Shown here: positions 1 to 8,080 of the stretch, in pieces
Position numbering within the stretch: the stretch's first letter is position 1
How the letters are laid out: each line of letters starts with the position of its first letter
From: Saprospiraceae bacterium
Lineage (GTDB): Bacteria > Bacteroidota > Bacteroidia > Chitinophagales > Saprospiraceae
DNA length: 64,000 nucleotides
Direction of reading: 5' to 3'
Assembly (NCBI GenBank): GCA_020848995.1
Contig: JADLHA010000019.1
Span: 1-64,000, forward strand
Position numbers and translations under genes: made by a program
Notes under the pieces: generated by a model
The model's input: the letters and a program-made list of their open reading frames with translations, nothing else
What the model was told of the DNA's origin: nothing
Databases searched by the model: none

Positions 1-5
1 AAAAG

Positions 6-26
6 GTGGCAGTTTGAGCCTGCCAC
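6..26. terminator. Short hairpin at window edge
   Basis: A perfect 7-bp inverted repeat (GTGGCAG / CTGCCAC) with a 7-nt loop. It could end a transcript entering from the left, but there is no U-tract, so the terminator call is weak. Confidence 0.3.
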
Positions 27-81
27 TCTTCCCATCGGTATAAAGATCACCGTCGGTCGTTTCCTGGAAGTGCAAAAATAT

Positions 82-111
82 TTTGATGTTTTGATCTATT
101 TATTAACTTTG
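82..111 (+). promoter_or_regulatory. Bacteroidota-type promoter, distal
   Basis: TTTG at 82-85 and TAACTTTG at 104-111 are separated by 18 nt, which fits the Bacteroidota -33/-7 pattern (TTTG-N17-23-TAnnTTTG). It would give a leader of about 115 nt before the lipoprotein gene at 231. Confidence 0.5.
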
Positions 112-180
112 TAACGAAAGTCTGATTAATAGGGGGTCAAACCAAAACTTCCTTTTAATAAGCTTATGCATTTTCTAGCC

Positions 181-211
181 TTTGCAAATTCTCTTGTTTG
201 GAGTACATTTG
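181..211 (+). promoter_or_regulatory. Bacteroidota-type promoter, proximal
   Basis: TTTG at 181-184 and TACATTTG at 204-211 with 19 nt between them, 20 nt upstream of the ATG at 231. It fits the consensus well and gives a short leader; the track's TTG start at 198 would lie in the promoter itself. Confidence 0.55.
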
Positions 212-230
212 GTTATTCAATCAACCCTTT

Positions 231-1301
231 ATGAATACTTGTAAAAAATATGCCCTGGGCGGACTTTGCCTTTTTATGCTGCAGTGCAGCGATGACGGCA
301 GCGACGCTCCCGCGATTGCCCATCTTCCCCATGCCGTCTACGTAGCCGACGAACACGGCCAGACCATTACGGTGATCGATGCTGCTACAGACAGCGTTGC
401 CGGAAAAATTGCCATTGGCGTTCCCGGAGGACACCACGGCCAGGGTCTGATCCCACACAATGTCCAGGTTGCTCCCAACGGAAAAACGGTATGGCTCACC
501 GCGTCAACCCACGACCACGGCGTAGCCGAACAGGTCATGGTAATCGATCCGCATTCCGGACACCGCATCATTGCCAAAATCACCCTCGGCACCGATCAGC
601 ACCTGGCGCACGTCGTACTCGACAGCGCCTCGCACTTTGCCTATGTTGCCGCCAACCAGCCCGGCGAAGTGGTCGAAATAGACGCCGCCACTTTCAAAAT
701 TACCCGCAGGATCCCGCTGGGCAATGACCGGGGCCCTCATGGCCTGCGCTACCACAATGGCACCCTTTACGTCGCCAACCTCGCAGGTAAAAGCCTCGGC
801 ATCGTTGACCTCGCAACGGGTTCTGTTGAAGAACTGGCTCTGGGTGGAGCGGCGGTGCAAACCGCGGTAGTGCCCGGTGGGCAATACATCTTTGTCTCTC
901 TCTATGACACCAAGGAGGTGGTGCGATACGAACCCTCTACGCGCAAACTCGATCGCCTGGCCCTGCCGCCGGGTGCCCAAGGACCTATACAACTCTATCC
1001 CACGCCCGACGGCAAATGGATTTACGTCTGCGACCAGGGCGGACTCGATGGTGACCCGGTGTCCGATAAAGTTTACGCCATCGATGTGCAGTCCTTTTCC
1101 GTTTCTCACGAGATCACCTGCGGAACTGCCGCCCACGGAGTCGTGGTGAGCCAGGACGGCAAACGCGCTTACGTGACCAACAGCGGAGAAAATACCCTGA
1201 CCATAGTGGACGTGGCGACGCAAAAACCTGTTAAAACGCTCCCGGTCGGAGAATCTCCCAACGGCGTGAGCTTTATGTTCCCCGGAGGCGGCATGCCCTG
1301 A
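231..1301 (+). CDS. YVTN/YncE-type beta-propeller lipoprotein
   Basis: A 356-aa protein. The start is set at ATG 231 because this gives a clean lipoprotein signal (basic N-terminus, hydrophobic core, lipobox ending in FMLQC) just downstream of a good promoter; the track's TTG start adds an implausible extension. The mature part is a chain of about seven propeller blades with recurring VYVAD, VTVID-like and YVTNSGENTLTIVDV strands, as in YncE/YVTN repeat proteins. Such proteins are cell-surface or periplasmic, and some bind DNA, metals or other proteins; the ligand here cannot be told from sequence. Histidine-rich loops (GHHGQG, PHNV, PHGLRYH) raise the possibility of metal binding, which is inference. 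The next gene starts 38 nt downstream on the same strand, so the two may be cotranscribed. Confidence 0.75.
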   Translation: MNTCKKYALGGLCLFMLQCSDDGSDAPAIAHLPHAVYVADEHGQTITVIDAATDSVAGKIAIGVPGGHHGQGLIPHNVQVAPNGKTVWLTASTHDHGVAEQVMVIDPHSGHRIIAKITLGTDQHLAHVVLDSASHFAYVAANQPGEVVEIDAATFKITRRIPLGNDRGPHGLRYHNGTLYVANLAGKSLGIVDLATGSVEELALGGAAVQTAVVPGGQYIFVSLYDTKEVVRYEPSTRKLDRLALPPGAQGPIQLYPTPDGKWIYVCDQGGLDGDPVSDKVYAIDVQSFSVSHEITCGTAAHGVVVSQDGKRAYVTNSGENTLTIVDVATQKPVKTLPVGESPNGVSFMFPGGGMP

Positions 1302-1338
1302 TGCTGGACTGTAACCGCCCTTGATTTTTGAGCGTACC

Positions 1339-2526
1339 ATGATGCCCCTGACCAGTGGAGAAGCATTAGCTCGACATGCCAAATGTATTTGCCTTGGGTT
1401 GATGTTCGTGTTATACTCCCCGGAACACGTCGCACAAACCCTTCGCTGGGAACCCCTTTGTAAACTTCCCGCTACGCTCCGGGGAAGCTCAGGCCTTGTC
1501 AGCACCAACGGAGGCTCGACGATTTGGTCTCTTGCCGACAACAACAGTCCGGTAGAACTCTACGAACTCGATACCCTGTGCAACACCTTGCGCACCCTTC
1601 GCGTTGCAGGAATCGACAAAACAGACTGGGAAGACCTGACTGCCGATGACTCGGGCAATTTGTACATTGGCGATTTTGGCAACAACTCCAACGATCGCAA
1701 AGATCTCCGCATCCTCATCCTGCAACAACCTGAAAGCGCTTCCGGTGACAGCATCCTTCCGGAGATCATCCGCTTCCGCTACGCAAACCAAAGCGAATAC
1801 CCGCCATCTCCGGCCAACCGCAATTTCGATATGGAAGCCATGGTGTGGTTTGACGACAGCCTGCACCTGTTTTCAAAAAACCGCACGGAACCCTTCACTG
1901 GATTTTGCTACCACCATGTGATGCCTGCTCATGCCGGCGAATACGATGTTTTACCTGTCGATTCGTTTCGCACCGGTCCGGGCCCTATGCTCTTTTATTG
2001 GATCACCGGAGCGGGGCTGGATCGCTCAACGGGAACCCTCGCACTTTTGTCTCACGACCGGCTGTGGCTGTTTGACGACTATCCCGGAAACCGCTTTTTC
2101 CAGGGCAGGGTGCGGGAAATTCGCCTTCCGGTGTACACTCAGAAAGAAGCCATCTGCGCAACCAGTGTTAAAGAATGGTACTTAACCGACGAATACAACG
2201 ATGCGTTGCGATCAGGGGGACAGCTTTACCGGATGCGTTTTGCCGACGCAACGGGGGTAGCGGAGAGTCCCGATGGCGATGGCTGGACCATCAGCACAGA
2301 TCCGATCAACCGGAGCCTGGCCCTCGCATTTTCGCGCTTCGACGATCCATGCCGCGGAACCTGGGCAATCGAAGACCTCAACGGGCGCTGCCTGCTGGAA
2401 TTTGCCGTGGAACAGGCGACAACCCGAATTCCTGCTGAAGCCCTTCCCCGTGGCCTCCTTCTCGTGCGCAAACGCTCGCACCCCAGGGGTGCGACAGCCA
2501 AAAGATTTTTCTGGTTTTCCAATTGA
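1339..2526 (+). CDS. Secreted protein of unknown function, degenerate T9SS-like tail
   Basis: About 395 aa. The track start (TTG 1321) is extended; ATG 1339 or 1342 is preferred. A hydrophobic stretch (CICLGLMFVLYS) near residues 15-30 looks like a signal peptide, ending near a VAQ cleavage site. The body has acidic Asp/Asn-rich loops (DWEDLTADDSGNLYIGDFGNN) typical of NHL or propeller-like folds. The C-terminus (ALPRGLLLVR and TAKRFFWF) resembles a type A T9SS sorting domain but is degenerate. It follows the beta-propeller lipoprotein by 38 nt, so they are probably one transcription unit. I do not recognise a specific family. Confidence 0.6.
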   Translation: MMPLTSGEALARHAKCICLGLMFVLYSPEHVAQTLRWEPLCKLPATLRGSSGLVSTNGGSTIWSLADNNSPVELYELDTLCNTLRTLRVAGIDKTDWEDLTADDSGNLYIGDFGNNSNDRKDLRILILQQPESASGDSILPEIIRFRYANQSEYPPSPANRNFDMEAMVWFDDSLHLFSKNRTEPFTGFCYHHVMPAHAGEYDVLPVDSFRTGPGPMLFYWITGAGLDRSTGTLALLSHDRLWLFDDYPGNRFFQGRVREIRLPVYTQKEAICATSVKEWYLTDEYNDALRSGGQLYRMRFADATGVAESPDGDGWTISTDPINRSLALAFSRFDDPCRGTWAIEDLNGRCLLEFAVEQATTRIPAEALPRGLLLVRKRSHPRGATAKRFFWFSN

Positions 2527-2547
2527 ACAAAGGCGTGTTGCATTAAA

Positions 2548-2567
2548 ACTAACGAACGTTTGTTCAT
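2548..2567 (+). repeat. Near-palindromic 20-mer, copy 1
   Basis: ACTAACGAACGTTTGTTCAT lies 21 nt after a stop codon in a convergent intergenic space. The identical 20-mer recurs at 7908-7927, again between convergent genes. The inner 14-mer AACGAACGTTTGTT also occurs at 8210 and 62298. As RNA it can fold using one G-U pair, but it lacks a U-tract. Confidence 0.7.
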
Positions 2568-2728
2568 ATCTATTTTCCGGCGCCTGTTTTGGCTGTCTTA
2601 GGGATCCCTTTGCAGATCTGACCTGCCGGAGTGCGTACAATCAGGTAAGCCGCCACAGACTGCTGGCCGACAACGTCCTCCTGCGTTCACTGCCGGAAAT
2701 CGCGGAGCGACCCCAATTGGGTGCCACT

Positions 2729-3730
2729 TCAGTCCAGTGCAATGGCTTCAATGATTTTCATAGGCGATTTCGTTGGCAGGATGCCGACGAGACGAAGGCC
2801 CGAGGCATATAAAATGCACCGATATTCCGCTTCGGTTCTCTCTGCCCCGCCCAGCATTACCTGCATGTGCAGGTCGTAAAACAGCGCCATCATGGAGTGG
2901 GGTTCTTCAACGACCTGCTCGACCAGGATGACCCTGCCGTCCTTCTTCAGCGCCTTGCTGCAATTGCTCAGGATGCGAATGCTGTTTTCATCGTTCCAGT
3001 CGTGAACTACGGTTTTCAAAACCATGCAGTCTGCTGCGGGAACACTTTCAAAAAAATTGCCCGTGGTGAACGTGACCCGGTCGGTCATATCATTCAGTAC
3101 GTGGTTAGCCATTGCGCTTTCGGCATCGTACAGGATTCCGCGGCAACCGGGGTACCGCTCGAGAATGGCTTTTAACAAGATCCCCTGCCCGCCACCGACA
3201 TCGCATATGGTTTCGAATGCGCCAAAATCGTAGGCAGCCGCGATCTCCGGCGCCACACGCGAGGTCATCTGGGTCATGTATCCGTGAAAGGGATTTCCGT
3301 ATTCCGGATGGGCATCCAGGTAGTCGAAAAATGCCTGCCCATGCACAAAGTCAAATGCCGGTTCACCCGTTTTCAGACAATGCCAGAAGTTGGACCAACT
3401 GTCTCGCCAGGGTGGAGCATAAATAAAATTGAGGGATCCCGTCAGATTCCCCGGGGTCGCACTTAGAAAATACCGTCCCACCTCGGTCAGCGAATACTTT
3501 TCGTCTGAACTGCTGACGATCCCGGCAAATTCTGCATACCGCAGCGCGCGGGCCAGCACGTTTTCATTGACCCCGCAGTCCGCAGCCAGCGATTCCAGCG
3601 CCTTTTGCCCACCACCCATGGCTTCAAAAATGCCATATTTCGCCAAAGCGGATATCACCTGCGTAGTAAAAATGCCTCCTAAGAGTTCAAATGCTCTGAC
3701 GTGGGGTGGGGTAATGCCTGTACTGCTCAT
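2729..3730 (-). CDS. SAM-dependent O-methyltransferase
   Basis: A 333-aa protein with the layout of plant and bacterial small-molecule O-methyltransferases: an N-terminal winged-helix dimerisation domain (about residues 1-110) and a C-terminal Rossmann domain. The SAM-binding glycine loop DVGGGQG lies near residue 178, and VLKTVVHDWND near residue 250 matches the catalytic-His region of the acetylserotonin/hydroxyneurosporene methyltransferase group. The substrate is unknown. A -7 element (TAAATTTG on the minus strand, 3759-3766) lies 28 nt upstream of the ATG, and the MITE-like element begins only 9 nt beyond it, so the -33 region of this promoter lies in the inserted element. It is flanked by a convergent gene and no pathway partner is nearby. 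Confidence 0.8.
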   Translation of the reverse strand: MSSTGITPPHVRAFELLGGIFTTQVISALAKYGIFEAMGGGQKALESLAADCGVNENVLARALRYAEFAGIVSSSDEKYSLTEVGRYFLSATPGNLTGSLNFIYAPPWRDSWSNFWHCLKTGEPAFDFVHGQAFFDYLDAHPEYGNPFHGYMTQMTSRVAPEIAAAYDFGAFETICDVGGGQGILLKAILERYPGCRGILYDAESAMANHVLNDMTDRVTFTTGNFFESVPAADCMVLKTVVHDWNDENSIRILSNCSKALKKDGRVILVEQVVEEPHSMMALFYDLHMQVMLGGAERTEAEYRCILYASGLRLVGILPTKSPMKIIEAIALD

Positions 3731-3758
3731 CGCTGTTGTGTTTTTCGTTGTGGTCCGA

Positions 3759-3766
3759 CAAATTTA
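3759..3766 (-). promoter_or_regulatory. -7 element of the O-methyltransferase gene
   Basis: CAAATTTA on the plus strand is TAAATTTG on the minus strand, matching TAnnTTTG. A TTTT at -33 spacing (20 nt) falls within the adjacent MITE-like element. Confidence 0.45.
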
Positions 3767-3774
3767 ATGATTCC

Positions 3775-3961
3775 AGGGTACTTCTGAAAACTCCCTTTTG
3801 ATGACAGAATGAATTTAGAGGAACAAGGCAGGACACAGCGAAATTAGCTCTGTGGAACGATAAACGACAGAGCTGCAACGAAGGATTGTGAAGCTAATTT
3901 CATTCAGCGTATGAGCCTATGCAGGCAGACTGGCGCAATAGGGAGGGGGTAGAAGTGCCCT
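3775..3961. mobile_element. 187-bp MITE-like element, copy 1
   Basis: The ends are imperfect terminal inverted repeats (AGGGTACTTCTGAAAAC and TAGAAGTGCCCT). A second copy of equal length lies in opposite orientation at 35367-35553 and shares long stretches such as GAACAAGGCAGGACACAGCG. Internal inverted repeats (GAATGAAtTTAG / CTAATTTCATTC and CACAG / CTGTG) suggest a foldback structure. There is no coding capacity, so it needs a transposase in trans; I cannot name the parent IS family. Confidence 0.75.
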
Positions 3962-4158
3962 TTAACCAATCCCATTCCAATCCCTTCAATGTCGCAATGT
4001 TGAAAGCCTGCACCTGGAAGGCCTCTACGGTGTCGCGCCCATCCAAGTGTTGTTTCCATTCTGGATGCACTGTTTGCGAAAATAGGTTTGCACTTTGGCG
4101 TCATTGCGCTGAGCATGCTGACGTCAAGCGGCAGCAGTCTTCAACGGTTCTCTCCCGG

Positions 4159-4653
4159 TCATTGAATCCGGTCAAGTTCCACATTGGGTGGCAGCCCCTG
4201 TGGATACCTGGCAAACATGCTCAGTTGATCCCACCTGATATCCCCTTCGTTGTAGGTAAACGCCTTTTCACTGCCCATGGCCACAGATAATGCTCCGACA
4301 AGGTGGATCGGCCCGGTAAAAAGAAAGAGAACACCATTGATAGCCGGCAGTACCAAAACAAGGGCCGTTGCCCAATGGTAATTCCTGGACTTTGCATAGC
4401 GCAGCGTAAAACTTTTAATGTCCCGGTTGGGAATTTTGATACATCTGTGCTCCTGGTGAGTCAGTACAATGAGCATGGCGGTATCGGCATGGATCAATTC
4501 TCCGCTCACGGACTTTTTGTCAATTCTCACCACCCGGATTGCCGCTCCGTATTCGTTGACATCGATGTTCTCCGATGTTGGCAGGTAATGAGGATAACTG
4601 CACGCATGCAAACAGAAGATGATGATCGCAGGATAAAGAAATCTAATTTTCAT
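4159..4653 (-). CDS. Small lipoprotein of unknown function
   Basis: About 164 aa. The start is placed at the second in-frame ATG (4653), because MKIRFLYPAIIIFCLHAC is then a standard lipoprotein signal; the track start adds eight residues in front. The mature part has an N-terminal beta-rich half (residues 35-85) with a motif like proteins that store scalar attributes (VRIDKKSVSGEL), then a hydrophobic segment (about 95-130, TALVLVLPAINGVLFLF). Its start overlaps the 3' end of the larger lipoprotein gene (4643-6253) by 11 nt, so the two are translationally coupled in one operon. Function is unknown. Confidence 0.6.
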   Translation of the reverse strand: MKIRFLYPAIIIFCLHACSYPHYLPTSENIDVNEYGAAIRVVRIDKKSVSGELIHADTAMLIVLTHQEHRCIKIPNRDIKSFTLRYAKSRNYHWATALVLVLPAINGVLFLFTGPIHLVGALSVAMGSEKAFTYNEGDIRWDQLSMFARYPQGLPPNVELDRIQ

Positions 4654-6253
4654 CGTAAGATAAAGATTTCGCAGCAATTTTTGAATTCCAGAAGATTTCC
4701 TCCATTTGCCTCTCGTACCTTTTGTACTCCGGAGTTTGCCCGATGAGGTAGCTCTCCGGGTCGTCGATCAACTGTCTTAGTTTCACAAGGTCCTTCTCTT
4801 TGATCCACCCTGCCCGCATCCATTCCAGGTAATACCCCTTTGAATAGAGAATCAGCTCGTACCGGTTATTTTTCTGTGGCAGCCGGAAACGAATTTCATA
4901 AGCATTCCCAGGCAACGTGATCATGTGCTTTCCATCAACCGTCATCTTTGACAAGGCCTGCAATTCGCGTTGTCCCTCGCAAAGGATGTCGCAAGGAGCA
5001 ATTTCCATCGGTTGCACCTCGCGCTGAATGGCCACCAGGGCTGCGTGATCCAGGCGCCACAGCCCCTTGTTGAGAACGAGTTTCACGGAAAGCGTTCCCC
5101 TTTCAAGATCCGCTTTCAGCGGGAGCATTTGCCGGTTGATGGCGATGGGGCCGGTTTCATCGAAGGCAGATTGCAGCTCCCAGGTTTGGCTTTCCGCTTC
5201 GAGTGTGTAAACATCAATGCCTCCCAACAGTTTCGCGGTAGTGTCAAAACGCTGCCGGAGGTCTGCATCCCGCTCAAGGGCAGCAAAAACATCGCTTGCT
5301 GCATCCCCCATGTATGCCAAAGCTTTGTAAAAAAGGTAGGTCGACATCAGGGACTGTCTGAAATGCAACAGGAGTCCGTACTCCTCATCGGTGCAGAGTC
5401 CTTTAAACTGTAAAATGATCTCCTCTTTGCTGTTGAGTTGAACGGGATCTGCCATTGAAAACCGCTCACAGCGATCGGGGCTGGCGAGCTGCCTGGCAAC
5501 ATTGCCTTCCTGCGCCTGTGCTAAAAAAGCAGAATGATTTTCACTACAGAGGTAAAATCGATCATCCGGAGATTGATAAACTCTTTCTCCCGGGCCGGTC
5601 GGATAGACCAGCAGCCTGAGCGCATCAATACAATGCGTTTCCAGCGCCTCGTTCTTCATCACCAGTGAGATGCTGTCGCTTTGCACGTGCTTGTTGCACA
5701 GCGCATCGATATCGGCATATTCCATGGAGGGAGATATCGCGCTGGAAAACCCTTCTGCATCGGCATAATGAAAATGGTCTTCCGGGTTGAGGTAAAAAGT
5801 TGGGCATGATCCAAAACACGCTTTGGGGTTGACCAGGCATACCAGTCCAACGAGGAGGTCAAGCCCGAAAATGATCCCCAGTGCGGTCAGCCGGTTGCTT
5901 TCCGGTTTTCTGAATTTGACGTTGGTCTCGTAAATAGATATGCTGTCGAAAGGCAGCGCCAACGTTCCCGCGTAGGTCATTTCGCGATTGAAATTGAACC
6001 GCTTCCCCGTCCCCTTCACTTCCTCGCGAAGTGAGTCAATCTGCCAACTGTCGCGCAAAATGCAAACGTCGCCGTTGCGCATGTGGGCTTTTAAAAAAAC
6101 TCTGCTTTTGCCCTTCTCGGACAGATGAAGCAAGGCATTTGCATCGCGGTAGTTCTCGCGAAAGTAGTAGTGCCTGGCACAGGATACCATGAACGCAATG
6201 GCCGCCACCATTCCCAGAATGAGGCAAAGACTTTTTGATCTGGTGATTTTCAT
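4643..6253 (-). CDS. Lipoprotein of unknown function
   Basis: About 536 aa. ATG 6253 is preferred over 6274, because MKITRSKSLCLILGMVAAIAF followed by MVSC is a good SPII signal. Residues 30-120 hold a beta-rich segment resembling the first half of the smaller downstream lipoprotein (both describe a short SISIYETNVKF / KSFTLRY type strand followed by a hydrophobic helix and a Gly/Pro loop), so the two may be distant relatives. The long C-terminal part (200-530) is helical and charged. No catalytic motif is recognised. It is the first gene of a two-gene operon. Confidence 0.55.
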   Translation of the reverse strand: MKITRSKSLCLILGMVAAIAFMVSCARHYYFRENYRDANALLHLSEKGKSRVFLKAHMRNGDVCILRDSWQIDSLREEVKGTGKRFNFNREMTYAGTLALPFDSISIYETNVKFRKPESNRLTALGIIFGLDLLVGLVCLVNPKACFGSCPTFYLNPEDHFHYADAEGFSSAISPSMEYADIDALCNKHVQSDSISLVMKNEALETHCIDALRLLVYPTGPGERVYQSPDDRFYLCSENHSAFLAQAQEGNVARQLASPDRCERFSMADPVQLNSKEEIILQFKGLCTDEEYGLLLHFRQSLMSTYLFYKALAYMGDAASDVFAALERDADLRQRFDTTAKLLGGIDVYTLEAESQTWELQSAFDETGPIAINRQMLPLKADLERGTLSVKLVLNKGLWRLDHAALVAIQREVQPMEIAPCDILCEGQRELQALSKMTVDGKHMITLPGNAYEIRFRLPQKNNRYELILYSKGYYLEWMRAGWIKEKDLVKLRQLIDDPESYLIGQTPEYKRYERQMEEIFWNSKIAAKSLSYDEN

Positions 6254-6744
6254 GTAATGAACTATTTTGCCCATGCCACTATGTTTGTCGCGATTGATCC
6301 TTGGATGTAGCGGCTGCTTCAGGCCCCTGTCATAGCTAAATGAATGTGCTTTCCATCCTTCCTCCGCTTTTCCCCCGTAGCAAGAGGCGGCAACAATGCC
6401 CCGATTCGCAATCCCGCTGTGGCTTTCCCTTTCAAAATTAGGGAAAAACGTTCATCCCGCAGCAAAACTGCCTTATCAACCTGTTTGGGAAGGGCCAGCC
6501 CGGAAAGCTCCCTCTTGCAAGAGTCTGCCCGCACGTTGGCGAGAACATTTTCCTCTGGTTAACACCCTAAGGTGGATCCGCGTAGCGGCAGTCCGCATCC
6601 ATGCAGCGGGTCTACAAGGCCTGCCTTCCTCGCCCGCGCCACCTTAGGACGACTCCTGTTGCCTGGAAATATCCTATTTTTGGTTTAAACGCCAGCGCCT
6701 TGAACCCATGTGCACCCCTGCAGCCCACCCGGTCAGCCTGGTGG
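6254..6744. other. Intergenic region between divergent genes
   Basis: About 490 bp with no convincing gene; the track ORFs here are low-complexity and overlap each other. It contains a 9-bp inverted repeat (CTAAGGTGG near 6567, CCACCTTAG near 6639) and a -7-like TATTTTTG at 6675-6682, which probably serves the plus-strand gene at 6745. Confidence 0.5.
6675..6682 (+). promoter_or_regulatory. -7 element upstream of the lipid A deacylase gene
   Basis: TATTTTTG matches TAnnTTTG and lies 62 nt upstream of the ATG. No well-spaced TTTG was found at -33. Confidence 0.35.
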
Positions 6745-7878
6745 ATGACTCAGCTCCGGGATTTGCGCCAGCAATTGCCTTTACTCAGCGTGGCGCCATG
6801 CGTTCTGCTGCTATTGCTTTTCTCATCCACTGTCAGGACCCAGTCCCCGCCCATTTACTCCATCGGCGCTCACGGTGGGTTCATCATCGCTCACAGCCCG
6901 GAAGTGCAAAACACCCGCGGGGCGCGCCCCACCGGCGTGGAAGCCGGCCTGGGCTTTGCCGACCGCTCCGAACAGACGTATGCGATTTGCCGCTGCAGCA
7001 CTGAAAGCGGCGTAAACGCCCAATACATCGACTTCGACAACAGCATCCTCGGAAAAGCAGCCGCGCTTAGCTACTATTTCGAACCGCAATTTGCGCTCTC
7101 CCCCTCCTGCCAACTCGGGGTGAGGGCCCTTTGCGGTGGCATCTACCTGAGCAATCCCTTCCACCCGCAGCACAACCCGGCCAACCAGTCGTACAGCACG
7201 CACCTGAGCTTCTTCCTCGGCCTGGGCGCGGGGTTCCGCTACCGGATCTCCCCAAAACTCCACACCGGACTGGCTGTTCTGTTCCTGCACACCAGCAACG
7301 GCGGACTCAAAGAACCCAACAAGGGAGTCAACTGGCCCGTGTTGCAGCTCCAACTGCAGTACGTCCCCTCCGGTGCTGAGCCCCCGCGCGGTAACGCTGG
7401 CGAAATGCAGCAAACGAGGTCAACGGGCGTTTCCGCCTGTGCATTTTACAGCAACAAGCTGGTGGCCCACGGCGACAAGCGGCGCTACTCCGTGTACGGC
7501 GTCGCCGCCGAAGCGTTTACCCAGCTTTCCTCGGTCAGCGGCCTGCTGGCGGGGATGGAACTCTACATGGACCTGTCGGTGAAAGAGAAACTGGCGCGGC
7601 AGGGGCAATCCATCGACCACCAACCGGGCGTGGGCATCGCCGCCGGGCACGTGTTTTTTCTGGGGCGCATGCAGTTTTCCCAACAGCTCGGCGTGTACGT
7701 CCTCAAGGCCAACCCCTCCTTCGACCGGATCTACCACCGCTGGACGCTGACCTACCGCCATCGCCACCACTGGCTGGTCGGGTTTTCCCTCAAAGCGCAC
7801 CGCCACGTAGCCGACTTTGCCGACCTGCGGCTGGGCTACCGGTGGCAACGGGTGAAAGACCGCAAGGAAAATCCATAA
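6745..7878 (+). CDS. Acyloxyacyl hydrolase / PagL-like lipid A 3-O-deacylase
   Basis: A 377-aa protein. The track starts 48 codons earlier, but ATG 6745 gives a signal peptide (QLPLLSVAPCVLLLLLF, cleavage near VRTQS). Family members are outer-membrane beta-barrels that remove ester-linked acyl chains from lipid A. The PagL-type active-site stretch is visible as FLHTSNGGLKEPNKGVN (near residue 190), carrying the His and Ser and matching the HxSNGG pattern of Bacteroidota homologues. Alternating aromatic strands (LGLGAGFRYRISPKLHTGLA) support a barrel. The C-terminal part (250-377) is a second barrel-like half, as is usual in this phylum. Enzyme activity is inferred from the family. Confidence 0.75.
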   Translation: MTQLRDLRQQLPLLSVAPCVLLLLLFSSTVRTQSPPIYSIGAHGGFIIAHSPEVQNTRGARPTGVEAGLGFADRSEQTYAICRCSTESGVNAQYIDFDNSILGKAAALSYYFEPQFALSPSCQLGVRALCGGIYLSNPFHPQHNPANQSYSTHLSFFLGLGAGFRYRISPKLHTGLAVLFLHTSNGGLKEPNKGVNWPVLQLQLQYVPSGAEPPRGNAGEMQQTRSTGVSACAFYSNKLVAHGDKRRYSVYGVAAEAFTQLSSVSGLLAGMELYMDLSVKEKLARQGQSIDHQPGVGIAAGHVFFLGRMQFSQQLGVYVLKANPSFDRIYHRWTLTYRHRHHWLVGFSLKAHRHVADFADLRLGYRWQRVKDRKENP

Positions 7879-7907
7879 GGCCGCTTCTCCGGATCCTGAA
7901 TCACCAT

Positions 7908-7927
7908 ACTAACGAACGTTTGTTCAT
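7908..7927 (+). repeat. Near-palindromic 20-mer, copy 2
   Basis: This is identical to the 20-mer at 2548-2567 and again lies about 30 nt after a plus-strand stop codon in a convergent intergenic space. Confidence 0.7.
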
Positions 7928-8080
7928 GTCGCTAAACCTTTGCCGGAGGCACTTCGTTGACCTGCTTCCGGCTTCCCGCTCAGGATCATGGCCGCACCAA
8001 AGCGAATCCCGCAGCCTCTGGGAGAGATACAACTCAACTTCGCGCCGGACTCCTGCCATCCTCCCGCCATGCTCTTCCCC

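Noticed and set aside
504-1544. 346-aa minus-strand ORF opposite the beta-propeller gene
   Set aside because: It mirrors a GC-rich gene with good signal peptide and domain pattern on the other strand; its composition is low-complexity and no domain is seen.
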